Shown here: positions 8,817 to 17,919 of the stretch, one piece after another
Layout: each line of letters opens with the position of its first letter
Numbering within the stretch: the first letter of the stretch is position 1
Assembly: GCA_025459145.1 (NCBI GenBank)
Contig: JALORD010000007.1
Span: forward strand, 1 to 49,306
Direction of reading: 5' to 3'
Length of the DNA stretch: 49,306 nt
Origin: Pirellulaceae bacterium
Lineage (GTDB): Bacteria > Planctomycetota > Planctomycetia > Pirellulales > Pirellulaceae
Notes under the pieces: generated by a model
What the model saw: the letters and a program-made list of their open reading frames with translations, nothing else
Told to the model about the DNA's origin: nothing
Databases searched by the model: none
Position numbers and translations under genes: made by a program

Positions 8817-9275
8817 CTACTCGGGCAGGATTTCCACGCCAGCGGGAGTGAGCAGCAAGCCAAAGTCGTGACGGCTGTGGCCGGTCAACTCGGCATGTTC
8901 GCTGGCTAGATTTGTGAACTCGCGTTGGAGCGATTCGTCGCTGGCGAGAAGCGCTTCCAGGGCTGCTCGATCGGGTTCCGGGCCTTCGGCTTCGATGCCC
9001 CCCAAGCCGTCGGCCGAGAGCTCCAGTGCACTGGTGAGGTCGACCCCGATCTGGGCCAGCCGCTGCCGCAGGCGGTCGGCAAACTGCCCAAGCGACGCGG
9101 AAAAGCGCGAGTAGGCGGTGTTGGCCTGGTCAGCTTCGCTCGCTTCCGCCTCTTTACCGCTCGCTTGCCGAACTAGTTCCTTCGCAAACGAGAACCCGTT
9201 GCCGACGGCGCTGGCCGCTTCGCGGACCGCAGCTAAGGCGGCAATCCCGCCGACGGAAGTAAGGGGTGATAGCAT
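8817..9275 (-). CDS. Small protein of unknown function
   Basis: 152 aa, not recognised. The composition looks like a real protein: an alanine-rich start (LSPLTSVGGIAALAAVREAA), a helical and charged middle (FADRLRQRLAQIGVDLTSAL) and an acidic stretch (EAEGPEPDRAALEALLASDE), ending in DFGLLLTPAGVEILPE. No transmembrane helix or signal peptide. The N-terminal pattern loosely recalls small helical structural or secretion-associated proteins, but I cannot assign it. Same strand as the outer-membrane genes but separated from them by 243 nt. No good Shine-Dalgarno before the ATG. Confidence 0.65.
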   Translation of the reverse strand: MLSPLTSVGGIAALAAVREAASAVGNGFSFAKELVRQASGKEAEASEADQANTAYSRFSASLGQFADRLRQRLAQIGVDLTSALELSADGLGGIEAEGPEPDRAALEALLASDESLQREFTNLASEHAELTGHSRHDFGLLLTPAGVEILPE

Positions 9276-9518
9276 GCGTGCGGGCAGACACTAACTTGGG
9301 CGAACGGATCGCGCGCGAGGACGCCACGTGGGGCTGCGCTCGCGGGCGGTCACAAGCATCGGCAGATTGAGCGTGCGGATTGAGGGAAAGTCGATTGCCG
9401 CCTGCAGGTAGTGCCAAGTCCGCTCGCGCAGCGAACTCACCTTCGGCGTGATGCTGGCAGATGGGGGGCCTAGAACTCGCGCCCCCGCAGCACACCGGGC
9501 CCCGCCGCTAGCAAAGTT

Positions 9519-10709
9519 CTAGAACACGATCGCGCCGCGAATCATCACCGTGTTTTTCGGTTCAAAATTGCCCACGCCGGAGGCGAACTCAATATCGCGG
9601 CCAAAGACGTAGCCAGCCTCGAGACGAAAGCCCGCGCCGCCGTTGAGCTTGCGCTCGATGCCGGTGAGCAGGCGATAGTCGAGGTAGGTAACTTTGTCCT
9701 TGTCGCCGTTCTCGCGGAGAATTGCCCAGGTGTTGCCGCCGAATTCGGCGGTGGTGAAGAGCCAATCCTCAAAGCCCGTGCCCACATTGATCCGAACCGC
9801 AGCCTTCGGCTTCGGGAAGATGAGTTCGAGATTGAGCCACTCGGTCGGCCGCCAGAAGAAACCTCCCGCCGGAAGCAGGCGAACGTTGTCGCGATTGAGG
9901 TAGAGGACGCCGGCCACGAACTGAAGATGATCAGGGACTAGATCGAGTTTGACGAGCGCTTTGCCGGTCAGGCGGAACGCGTCGGAGTTGCTGGCCTCAA
10001 AGTCGCTGAGGACGCTCGGCGCAACCGACAGCACAAGCTGCGTCCGGTACATGATCTGCGGCACCCACATGAAGTCGACGTAGGTAAAGAAGAGCCGCGG
10101 CGGCAAGTCGGTAACGCCCGGACCTTGCAGGTAGGCGACGTTGAAACTGGGCGTGATCAAGAGGGGCCACTCGACGATGGGCGCCGGGACGGCCACAGTC
10201 AGGTAGCTCTCGATCTCGGTCGCCCCGAGATCCTCAGGATCGCTGCCGTTGCCAAACCAGGTGGCGCTCAGCGAGAGCTTTTGAAAGAACGTGTTGCGGT
10301 ACTCAGTGAGCCGCTGGGGCGTGCCGTAGTAGGGGTCTTCGAGCAGCAAGGGATCGTCGACAAAGGGGGCCAGATCGTCCGGAACGAGCCCTGGGGTGAT
10401 GAGTCCTTCGGGGACGATCGATCCCTCGGGGAGGACCTCCCCAGTGGCGGGCGGCAGTCGTTCGGGGATTCCCAGCGGACCATCGATCGCCGCTGGTGGA
10501 CCGGCATAGGGAAGCGCCTCGGGATTCGCAGTGTTTGCGGAGTCGGAGGGCGCGAGCGGAGTCAGGGGAATCTCGGGCGATGGGAGCGTGCGCGGCGAGT
10601 CCTGTGCCGCGAGGGATCCCGCGACTGAGAGGCCGAGCGCTAGAACGCAAGCGAGCGCTCGCACGTCGGCGAGGCGGGGGATTCGCGCGATAGGCTGCAA
10701 GCGGACCAA
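9519..10709 (-). CDS. Predicted outer-membrane beta-barrel protein (paralogue 1)
   Basis: 396 aa. A signal peptide (ALACVLALGLSVAGSLAAQ) is followed by a proline-rich linker to about residue 130, then alternating amphipathic beta-strands. The last residue is Phe in RGAIVF, the usual C-terminal signature for barrel assembly. The apparent start is a TTG at 10709 with AGGA 8 nt upstream; a GTG at 10664 directly before the signal peptide is an alternative. The C-terminal third aligns with the next gene upstream: LNRDNVRLLPAGGFFWRPT matches LDRNDIKLLPAGGVLWTPT, and both contain an AEFGG/GEYGG strand and end in AIVF/AIAF. Function unknown; a pore or surface structural role is possible. Confidence 0.8.
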   Translation of the reverse strand: MVRLQPIARIPRLADVRALACVLALGLSVAGSLAAQDSPRTLPSPEIPLTPLAPSDSANTANPEALPYAGPPAAIDGPLGIPERLPPATGEVLPEGSIVPEGLITPGLVPDDLAPFVDDPLLLEDPYYGTPQRLTEYRNTFFQKLSLSATWFGNGSDPEDLGATEIESYLTVAVPAPIVEWPLLITPSFNVAYLQGPGVTDLPPRLFFTYVDFMWVPQIMYRTQLVLSVAPSVLSDFEASNSDAFRLTGKALVKLDLVPDHLQFVAGVLYLNRDNVRLLPAGGFFWRPTEWLNLELIFPKPKAAVRINVGTGFEDWLFTTAEFGGNTWAILRENGDKDKVTYLDYRLLTGIERKLNGGAGFRLEAGYVFGRDIEFASGVGNFEPKNTVMIRGAIVF

Positions 10710-10776
10710 CGTGCAGATCCTGAAATGGTTCGGTGATTTGTGGGTTCAAACCCGGAGAAGGCTTTCGTTGACTGCG

Positions 10777-12018
10777 CTAAAAGGCGATCCCGGCCCGGAC
10801 GGTCCAGGTATCTCCCGGGTTGAACGTATCGCTTGGATCCACCACATAAACGACCTCGCGCTTGAACACGAATCCCGCCTCGACGAAGCCGGTGAGCCCC
10901 TGTGGCCCGGTCCATTCAAAGCCGCCCATCACGCGAATGTCGTTGATATCGATCCGGTCGGTGCTGCCGTCGGTCCTTTCGATCGTCCAGGCTCCGCCCC
11001 CATATTCGCCCGCCAGATACCACCAGACTTCGTAGCGTCCCACGGTCGTCAAGTACGCGGCGAGCTTGGGCTGCGGAAAGAAAAAGTCGAACCGCACCTG
11101 CGGCGTCGGTGTCCAGAGGACGCCCCCAGCCGGCAACAGCTTGATGTCGTTGCGATCGAGGTAGACGACGCCCAGTTTGACGGTGCACGAAGGGGTCAGC
11201 CTGGCGGTACCGAGCGCGAGCCCCTGCAGCCGGAGGCTATCGGAGTTCAGCGTGTTGAAGTCGGTATAGGCGCCAACGCGGAAGCCGAGTTCGGCACCGA
11301 CCTGCAGTTGCGGATCGCTGGCCCACTGAAAGTCGAGGTAAGCACTGTAGGCATTCGGCGGCAGGTCGGCCGGAATGTCGGCAGGGCCGTCCCACAGGTG
11401 CAGGGCGAACGCCGGGGAGATGAACAGCGGTTGACCGGTGGTGAGAAAATTCGGCCAGGTGAAAGTGACCGCGGTTTCGATGTCGGTGATTCCCAGATCG
11501 GTGTTGTCCTTGCCGCCGGCGACGTACGTGGCCCGCAAGCGGAGATCTTGAATGAACCGGAGCGACTGGCTCATGTCGAGCTGCGAATCGCCCCAAAGTC
11601 CGTCCGGAAAGAGCACCGCCGGCTGATTCGTGCCGCTCGGCGGCGGAGCGAGAGGCGTAGTGGCAGCGTACGGCGAAACGGGGGGCTGTCCCAGGACGCC
11701 CGCATTGTTCGAAGGAGGCTGAATGCCCCAGAATTGATAGGCGGCCGGCCCCGACGACGAATAAGGATCGAATGGAGCGGCACCGCCCGTGTAAGGATTG
11801 ATGGGTGTCATGCCCGCCCCACTGGGGGCACCGAACGTGGGCTGCGAGATTACACCGGTAGTACTGGGGGGTGCGCCGAACGTCGGGGCGGCACCCGGCG
11901 TACTCCCTTGAGGGAACTGAATTGTCGGGGGCGACATCGTCTGCGCAGCAGCCGATCCGGCGACGACGAGGATCATCGACAGCCAGACTGCCAGCGGGAG
12001 GATGAGGGCGTGACGCAC
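10777..12018 (-). CDS. Predicted outer-membrane beta-barrel protein (paralogue 2)
   Basis: 413 aa from the GTG at 12018, which has GGAAG 5 nt upstream and puts the signal peptide (RHALILPLAVWLSMILVVAG) at the N-terminus; an in-frame ATG at 12108 would add 30 non-signal-like residues. A Pro/Gly/Thr-rich linker (about 30-130) precedes a beta-rich barrel that ends in VRAGIAF with terminal Phe. It is clearly related to the gene 67 nt downstream on the same strand, so the pair is a tandem duplication that has diverged. It is divergent from the sigma54-type regulator, which may control it. No substrate can be inferred. Confidence 0.8.
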   Translation of the reverse strand: MRHALILPLAVWLSMILVVAGSAAAQTMSPPTIQFPQGSTPGAAPTFGAPPSTTGVISQPTFGAPSGAGMTPINPYTGGAAPFDPYSSSGPAAYQFWGIQPPSNNAGVLGQPPVSPYAATTPLAPPPSGTNQPAVLFPDGLWGDSQLDMSQSLRFIQDLRLRATYVAGGKDNTDLGITDIETAVTFTWPNFLTTGQPLFISPAFALHLWDGPADIPADLPPNAYSAYLDFQWASDPQLQVGAELGFRVGAYTDFNTLNSDSLRLQGLALGTARLTPSCTVKLGVVYLDRNDIKLLPAGGVLWTPTPQVRFDFFFPQPKLAAYLTTVGRYEVWWYLAGEYGGGAWTIERTDGSTDRIDINDIRVMGGFEWTGPQGLTGFVEAGFVFKREVVYVVDPSDTFNPGDTWTVRAGIAF

Positions 12019-12111
12019 GCGCACTTCCGGCCAAAAACTTGAGACAAATCGCCGCAATATTTCGGTGAGGCGGTAAGTAGCACTCGCCCTTTTCCTCGTC
12101 AAGTGCAAGCG

Positions 12112-12129
12112 GCATCCGCCAGCGGATGC
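12112..12129. repeat. Hairpin between divergent barrel and regulator genes
   Basis: GCATCCG/CGGATGC, a perfect 7-bp inverted repeat with a 4-nt loop, lies in the 158-nt divergent region upstream of the regulator ATG. It could be an operator or a leader hairpin; only the symmetry supports it. No sigma54 GG-N10-GC pair was confidently found. Confidence 0.3.
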
Positions 12130-12176
12130 TAGCGGGGCACTCGTCGGAGTTTCCTCGCGCCAGTATCATCCCCAAC

Positions 12177-13610
12177 ATGACCCTTGAATCGAATTCCGAA
12201 GTGGCCCTGCCGGCACCCCCGCCGATCCGACTCCTCATCGTCGACAACGACGAGGCGCTGGCCCGCGCGATGGAAGAGAGCCTGGTGAAGGTGGGGTACG
12301 ACTGCATCGTCGCCACCAGCGGTCCGGAGGGAGCGCGGAAGATCGAGACCGATACGTTCGACATCGTCGTGACCGACCTCGTGATGAACGACGTCGACGG
12401 GATGGAAATCCTGGCGCGGGCGCGCGAAAAGCTCCCGGATGCGGAAGTAATCCTGGTGACGGGTCACGCCACGGTTCCGAAAGCGGTCGAGGCGATGCAG
12501 TTGGGCGCGTTCAATTTCCTGGAAAAGCCGATCACGCCCAATCGATTGCGGGCGGTGTGCGAAAAGGCGGCCGATGCGATCCGCCTGAAGCAACAGAACG
12601 CCGAGCTTCGTGAGCGGCTCGACGAGCGGTTCGGCTTCGAGGGAATCATCTACGCTGGCAGCCAGATGCAGCAGGTGATCGACCGGCTGAAGCGGATTGC
12701 CCCGACCGATGCGACGGTACTGATTCACGGCGAGAGCGGCACCGGCAAGGAACTGATCGCGCAGGCCATTCATCAGAACAGCCCGCGGAAGGGGAAGCGA
12801 ATCGTGGCGCTCAACTGCGCCGCGGTGGCCGAAAACCTGGTGGAGAGCGAACTGTTCGGCCATGTCAAAGGAGCCTTTACCGACGCGCATGCCGATCGGA
12901 TCGGCGCGTTTGAGTATGCCAACGGCGGGACGCTATTTCTCGACGAGGTCGGTGATATGCCGATGAGCACGCAGATCAAGCTGCTCCGCGTGCTTGAGGA
13001 ACATCAGATTACGCGGGTCGGCGACAACAAGTCGATTCGCGTCAACGTGCGGGTGGTGTCGGCCACGAATCGGCCGCTGGAAGACCTGGTGGCGGCGGGT
13101 AAGTTTCGGAACGATCTGTACTTTCGCCTGAAGGTAGTGAGCGTCAATCTGCCCGCCCTCCGCGAGCGGCGGGATGATATTGTGCCGCTGGCCGACTTCT
13201 TTCGACGGCAGTTTGCCAAACGGCATCACAAGCAGATTAAAGGGATCTCGCCGCTCGCCACCAAACGACTGTTCGCGTACGACTGGCCGGGGAACGTGCG
13301 ACAGCTCCGGAATGCAATCGAAACGATGGTGGTTCTGGATGTCGATGGGCTCCTCGATCTGGACGACTTGCCGCCGGAACTGTCGACGGACGAAGTCGCC
13401 CCCACGTCGCCGGCAGCCGCCAGCGGACCGGTCGAACTGGTCGGCCGGACGATGGACGAGATCGAACGGTGGGCCATCGAAGAAACGCTGCGGCTGACCG
13501 GCGGTAACCGCGAGGATGCTGCGAAGATCCTGGGAATCGGCGCCCGCACACTATACCGCAAGCTGGAGAAGTACGCCGAAGACGATGGAACAAAGCCTCG
13601 CGAAGGTTGA
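12177..13610 (+). CDS. Sigma54-dependent response regulator (NtrC/AtoC type)
   Basis: 477 aa with three modules. The receiver (about 17-130) has phosphoacceptor Asp67 in VVTDLVM, Thr95 and Lys117. The AAA+ domain (about 155-385) has Walker A GESGTGKE at 185-192 and Walker [10 protein letters not shown] at 252-260. A C-terminal Fis-type helix-turn-helix is at [21 protein letters not shown]. The sigma54-contacting GAFTGA loop reads GAFTDA at 232-237, a change in a normally very conserved position. I chose the ATG at 12177 because the receiver begins close to it; 51 nt further upstream is also open. No histidine kinase gene is adjacent, so this is an orphan regulator here. It is divergent from the barrel genes. 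Confidence 0.94.
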   Translation: MTLESNSEVALPAPPPIRLLIVDNDEALARAMEESLVKVGYDCIVATSGPEGARKIETDTFDIVVTDLVMNDVDGMEILARAREKLPDAEVILVTGHATVPKAVEAMQLGAFNFLEKPITPNRLRAVCEKAADAIRLKQQNAELRERLDERFGFEGIIYAGSQMQQVIDRLKRIAPTDATVLIHGESGTGKELIAQAIHQNSPRKGKRIVALNCAAVAENLVESELFGHVKGAFTDAHADRIGAFEYANGGTLFLDEVGDMPMSTQIKLLRVLEEHQITRVGDNKSIRVNVRVVSATNRPLEDLVAAGKFRNDLYFRLKVVSVNLPALRERRDDIVPLADFFRRQFAKRHHKQIKGISPLATKRLFAYDWPGNVRQLRNAIETMVVLDVDGLLDLDDLPPELSTDEVAPTSPAAASGPVELVGRTMDEIERWAIEETLRLTGGNREDAAKILGIGARTLYRKLEKYAEDDGTKPREG

Positions 13611-13761
13611 GCGGACGCGACATCGTTGCCGCACCGGCCGGCGACTCTGGTATCTTGATGGTGGAGTGTGGTGAGTACATCGCCGAGTGGCGGCGATTGG
13701 TTCGACGGGAAGGCGGCCGACCAGGATCGACCCAGTTATTCACGTTCCAGGGATGGATGAT

Positions 13762-15753
13762 ATGCCTGCGATTCGCCAATTGCCGACCAGCGTGATCAAC
13801 AAGATCGCCGCCGGAGAGGTGATCGAACGGCCGGCGAGCGTCGTCAAGGAACTGCTCGAGAACAGCATCGACGCGGGAGCCACGCGGATCGACGTTTCGC
13901 TGGGCGGCGGCGGGACCGATCTGATTCGCATCGTCGACGATGGCTGCGGAATTGCTCCCGGCGACCTGCCGCTCGCGGTGGCGAGCCACGCCACCAGCAA
14001 GATCGCCGATGCCGACGACCTGTTTCGTGTCGGCACGTTCGGATTTCGCGGTGAGGCGCTCGCCTCGATCGGAGAAGTTAGTCAGCTCGTCATTCGCAGC
14101 CGGGAGCGCGGCGCGGAAACGGGTTATGAACTCGAAGTTGACGGCGGACGGCAGTCGGCGATTGTTCCCTGCGGCTGTCCGGTGGGGACGATGATCGAAG
14201 TTCGCAACCTGTTCTTCAATACGCCGGTGCGCCGGAGGTTTCTGCGGGCCTCGCAGACCGAAATCGGCCACTGCAGCGAGGCCTTTACGCGGATTGCGCT
14301 CGCCCATCCACAGGTGCACTTCACGCTCCGGCACAATGAGCGGCTGTCGTTCGATCTGCCGCCGGTCCCCAATTGGCGAGAGCGAATCGCCGCCTTTTTC
14401 GGTCGGGAGATCGAGGGCTCGCTGATTCCGATCGACAGCCAGGATGGCGACGTAAGGATTTTTGGATTCGTCGCCGATCCACAGCACAGCCGGGGAAACA
14501 ATCGTCTGCAGTATCTGCTGCTCAACGGCCGGCATATTCGCGATCGTTCGCTGCAGCATGCGCTGGGAGAAGCCTATCGCGGCCTCCTATTGCATGGCCG
14601 GTTTCCGATTGCTTTCCTGCGGATCGAGATTCCAGCGGATGCGGTCGATGTGAATGTTCACCCGACCAAGCTGGAGGTGCGGTTTGTCGATAGCGGCCGG
14701 ATTTATTCGCTGCTTTTGGGCTCGATCCGCAAGAAGTTCCTGGCGACCGATTTGACGGCGCGGGTGGCTCAGCCGCTGGGCACGGGCGAGCTCGGTGCAG
14801 AGGCGGCCGATCGGGATGCGGCTGCCGCTCATCGCCGCGAATTGGTTGACTGGGCCAAGGGAGCACTGGCGGTCGCGGACAAGGCGGGAGTGCTGGCCGG
14901 CGCGAGTTTGCCGGGTGCCGCAAACGCCGCGGGAGCCGCGGCGACTGCCGAACTCAGCGAGGAGAGTCCCCAGGCGCTGCTCGACTTGCAGTTCGATCGA
15001 GCTCACGGCATGCTCGAGCTGACTCGGCTCGAGCGCTCGTGGCCCGCGGCGCCCGTTTCCCCGCGGCGCGAAGAGGCGGGAGAGTTAGCCGGCAGACTTA
15101 CCCCCCAGGCAGAGCGGCTGGCTCCCGCTCCCTTGCGCGTCGATCCGGCTCAGCGACTGCGACCTGACACTGGACCGGACCGATCACACCTGGGATTTCA
15201 GATCCACAACCGCTACCTCGTCACCGAGAACGACGAAGGGATGGTGGTGATCGATCAACACGCGCTGCACGAACGCGTGCTCTACGAACAATTGCGCGAG
15301 AAAGTGCTGGCGGGTCAGCTCGAAACGCAGCGGCTCTTGGTCCCGGAACCGGTCTCGCTGCCCCCCGCGGAGGCGGCGGCGGCTTTGGCCGCTCGCGAGA
15401 CGCTGGCCCAACTGGGGATCGAGGTGGAGCCGTTCGGCGGCGACACGGTGCTGGTGGCGAGCTATCCGGCGATGCTGGCCAACCTGAGCCCGGCCGACCT
15501 ACTGCGGCAAGTCGTCGAGCAATTGGTGACGAGCGACAAAACGCCTGACCGCCGCGACCTCCTCGACGAGCTGTTGCATATGATTGCCTGCAAGGCGGCG
15601 ATTAAGGCCGGCGACCGGCTCGCCCCGGAAGAGGTGACCGCTCTGCTCGAACAACGGCTGCAATACCAGGATTCGCACCATTGTCCGCACGGCCGGCCGA
15701 CTGCCCTGGTGTTTACCCGGGAGGAACTGGACCGCCGGTTCAAACGGACATAA
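13762..15753 (+). CDS. mutL: DNA mismatch repair protein MutL
   Basis: 663 aa. The GHKL ATPase N-terminus is unmistakable: IRQLPTSVINKIAAGEVIER, ELLENSIDAGA, DDGCGI and GTFGFRGEALASI, followed by the MutL transducer domain (NVHPTKLEVRF). After an alanine-rich linker the C-terminal domain contains DQHALHERVLYE from residue 498, an exact match to the DQHA(x)2E(x)4E endonuclease motif, plus ACKAAIKAGD and CPHGRP. So this is a nicking MutL, as in bacteria lacking MutH. The start at 13762 gives the family-typical MPAIRQLP; an ATG at 13753 is in frame. mutS is not in the window. Confidence 0.96.
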   Translation: MPAIRQLPTSVINKIAAGEVIERPASVVKELLENSIDAGATRIDVSLGGGGTDLIRIVDDGCGIAPGDLPLAVASHATSKIADADDLFRVGTFGFRGEALASIGEVSQLVIRSRERGAETGYELEVDGGRQSAIVPCGCPVGTMIEVRNLFFNTPVRRRFLRASQTEIGHCSEAFTRIALAHPQVHFTLRHNERLSFDLPPVPNWRERIAAFFGREIEGSLIPIDSQDGDVRIFGFVADPQHSRGNNRLQYLLLNGRHIRDRSLQHALGEAYRGLLLHGRFPIAFLRIEIPADAVDVNVHPTKLEVRFVDSGRIYSLLLGSIRKKFLATDLTARVAQPLGTGELGAEAADRDAAAAHRRELVDWAKGALAVADKAGVLAGASLPGAANAAGAAATAELSEESPQALLDLQFDRAHGMLELTRLERSWPAAPVSPRREEAGELAGRLTPQAERLAPAPLRVDPAQRLRPDTGPDRSHLGFQIHNRYLVTENDEGMVVIDQHALHERVLYEQLREKVLAGQLETQRLLVPEPVSLPPAEAAAALAARETLAQLGIEVEPFGGDTVLVASYPAMLANLSPADLLRQVVEQLVTSDKTPDRRDLLDELLHMIACKAAIKAGDRLAPEEVTALLEQRLQYQDSHHCPHGRPTALVFTREELDRRFKRT

Positions 15754-15898
15754 GACCGGCACGGGCGGGATGTTGTTCGGCGTGCCTCCCTTGAATCCCT
15801 TCCAGTCGCAAGTCATTCTGTAGCCTAAGGTTGCTGTTGTCCGCTGAGGCCCCCGGAACGGCTGAGGCGATCCCCCACCCGCACCGATTACGCAAGCG

Positions 15899-17395
15899 AT
15901 GTCCGAACCTTCGCAGCTCTGTGTCACCATCGGCCGCGGTCGCCATCGCCACCTGATCGCCGAGCACAAACACCTGGCGGAACTGGGATGCAAGCTCGTG
16001 GAATTGCGGCTCGACTTTCTGATGACGCCGCCCAACTTGAAGCGTCTTCTGGCCGAGCGTCCATGCCCAGTGGTCATTACCTGCCGCAAGGAAAAAGACG
16101 GCGGCCGATGGACCAAGAACGAGGAGGCGCGCCAGCTCCTCTTGCGGCAAGCAATCGCGGCGGGGGTGGAGTATGTCGATCTCGAGGAGGATATTGCGGC
16201 GAGCATTCCCCGCTTTGGCAAGACGAAGCGGATCGTTTCGTATCACAATTTTCAAGAGACGCCCGAGGATCTCAATGCGCTTCATTCACGCCTCGCTGGC
16301 TTGAATGCGGACATCGTGAAAATCGCCACGATGGCCCACAGCCCGCACGACAATCTGCGGCTGCTTCGACTGATGAAAAACGCGCGAGTGCCAACCATCG
16401 CGTTTTGCATGGGTGAGTACGGTCAGGCTTCGCGCGTGCTGGCGGGCAAGTTTGGCGCCCCGTTCAGCTATGCCACGTTTCATGCCGAGCGAACGATGGC
16501 TCCCGGCCAGTTGAGCTATCAGCAGATGAAGGAGATCTATCACTATGAAGAGATCAACGCTGACACCGAAGTGTACGGCGTGATTGCCGATCCGGTCGCC
16601 CATAGTCTGAGCCCGATCATTCACAACGCAGCGTTTGGCCACTTGAAGCTCAATAAGGTGTACGTCCCATTCCGGGTGCGTCCCGAGGATTTGTCGCAGT
16701 TCATGCACGACTGCAACGAACTCGGGATCAAGGGACTGAGCGTGACGATTCCGCACAAAGAGGAGATCCAGCAGTACATCACGCAGCACGATCCGGCCTC
16801 GCAAGAGATCGGGGCCTGCAATACGGTGGTCTTCAAAGAAGGGAAACGCCACGGCTGGAACACCGACTATGCCGCGGCGATGCGGTGCGTCGATCGGCAG
16901 TTCGGCGGCGACGAAGAGAACTCCGGGCTTCGCGACAAAACGGTGCTGCTGCTTGGAGCGGGCGGCGCGGCGCGGGCAATTGGCGTTGGGCTACGGCGGC
17001 GGGGCGCGGATGTTTACATCGCCTCGCGTACGGTAGAGCGGGCCGACGAGTTGGCCAAACAACTCAAAGCCAAATCGACCGAGTGGGGCCTGCGGCACAC
17101 CGTGCATGCCGACCTCATCGTCAATTGCACTCCCGTGGGAATGCACCCCAACGTCGACGAATCGCCGATCGACAGCAATTACTTGCGTCCCGAAATGGTC
17201 GTGTTCGACACCGTCTACAATCCGGAGCAAACGCTGCTTATCAAGTATGCGCGCGAGATTGGCTGCGGCTCCCCGCGAGATCATGCGGCAAGTGATCAAA
17301 CAGGCGATCAGTCCGGTCAAGGTGCAGTAGCCGAGGGATTGGAGTTTCATCCTTCCCGGGTGGACCAAGTCGGGTCAGACTGTGGAATGTCATGA
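15899..17395 (+). CDS. aroDE: Bifunctional 3-dehydroquinate dehydratase / shikimate dehydrogenase, C-terminus out of frame
   Basis: 498 codons. Residues 1-215 are type I dehydroquinase (step 3 of the shikimate pathway): His116 in IVSYHNF and Schiff-base Lys141 in DIVKIATM. Residues about 222-456 are shikimate dehydrogenase (step 4): Ser236/Ser238 in HSLSP, Lys287 in IPHKE, Asn308 in ACNTV, Asp323 in GWNTDYAA and the NADP loop GAGGAARA at 353-360. After Cys456 the sequence stops resembling the family. The expected ending, APREIMRQVIKQAISPVKVQ and stop, is present at 17268-17330 but in another frame. The family's GMLVxQA motif, whose Gln binds shikimate, is absent in all frames. The residual frame runs on to a TGA overlapping the aroK ATG. 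AroE activity is doubtful. Confidence 0.85.
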   Translation: MSEPSQLCVTIGRGRHRHLIAEHKHLAELGCKLVELRLDFLMTPPNLKRLLAERPCPVVITCRKEKDGGRWTKNEEARQLLLRQAIAAGVEYVDLEEDIAASIPRFGKTKRIVSYHNFQETPEDLNALHSRLAGLNADIVKIATMAHSPHDNLRLLRLMKNARVPTIAFCMGEYGQASRVLAGKFGAPFSYATFHAERTMAPGQLSYQQMKEIYHYEEINADTEVYGVIADPVAHSLSPIIHNAAFGHLKLNKVYVPFRVRPEDLSQFMHDCNELGIKGLSVTIPHKEEIQQYITQHDPASQEIGACNTVVFKEGKRHGWNTDYAAAMRCVDRQFGGDEENSGLRDKTVLLLGAGGAARAIGVGLRRRGADVYIASRTVERADELAKQLKAKSTEWGLRHTVHADLIVNCTPVGMHPNVDESPIDSNYLRPEMVVFDTVYNPEQTLLIKYAREIGCGSPRDHAASDQTGDQSGQGAVAEGLEFHPSRVDQVGSDCGMS

Positions 17396-17919
17396 ACGTG
17401 TTTCTGATCGGCTATCGCGGTTGCGGCAAAACGACCGTCGCCCGGCACCTCGCGGCCCGCCTGGGTTGGCCCTGGGTCGATGCCGACGAGGCGCTTGAGA
17501 CGCGGGCCGGAAAGTCGATCAAACAGATTTTTGCCGACGACGGGGAGGGGGCCTTTCGCGATCTGGAATCGGCGATCGTGGCAGAATTGGCCGAGGGCGA
17601 TCAGCAAGTCGTGTCGCTGGGGGGCGGGGCGGTTCTCCGTGCTGAGAATCGGGCCGCGCTTCAGGGCCGCGGTTTCGTCGTCTGGCTACAGGCCCTGCCC
17701 GAGTCGCTCGCGGCGCGCATCGCCGCCGACGCCACAACCGCCCAGCGTCGCCCGAACTTGACATCGCAGGGGGGCATTGACGAAATCCGCACGCTGCTCG
17801 ACAAACGGGCTCCCTTATATGAGGAACTCGCCGACCTCACCGTGGATACCGATCGACTTTCCCCCGAGGGTGTGGCGGAGCGTATCGCGGCGGACATGCA
17901 AGAACGGAAGCTCGTGTGA
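17392..17919 (+). CDS. aroK: Shikimate kinase
   Basis: 175 aa; phosphorylates shikimate to shikimate-3-phosphate with ATP. Walker A GYRGCGKTT at 7-15, WVDADEALE with the shikimate-binding Asp, FRDLESAIV and the GGGA of VVSLGGGAVL are all present, and the length is normal. Its ATG overlaps the out-of-frame stop of aroDE by 4 nt (ATGA); relative to the ancestral aroDE stop at 17330 it would sit after a 61-nt spacer. The prepilin peptidase start overlaps its stop by 4 nt. Grouping with aroDE places two or three consecutive chorismate-pathway steps in one operon. Confidence 0.94.
   Translation: MNVFLIGYRGCGKTTVARHLAARLGWPWVDADEALETRAGKSIKQIFADDGEGAFRDLESAIVAELAEGDQQVVSLGGGAVLRAENRAALQGRGFVVWLQALPESLAARIAADATTAQRRPNLTSQGGIDEIRTLLDKRAPLYEELADLTVDTDRLSPEGVAERIAADMQERKLV

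Noticed and set aside
10740-10765. GGTTCAAACC-like stretch resembling a tRNA T-arm
   Set aside because: No acceptor, D-arm or anticodon arm can be built around it on either strand.
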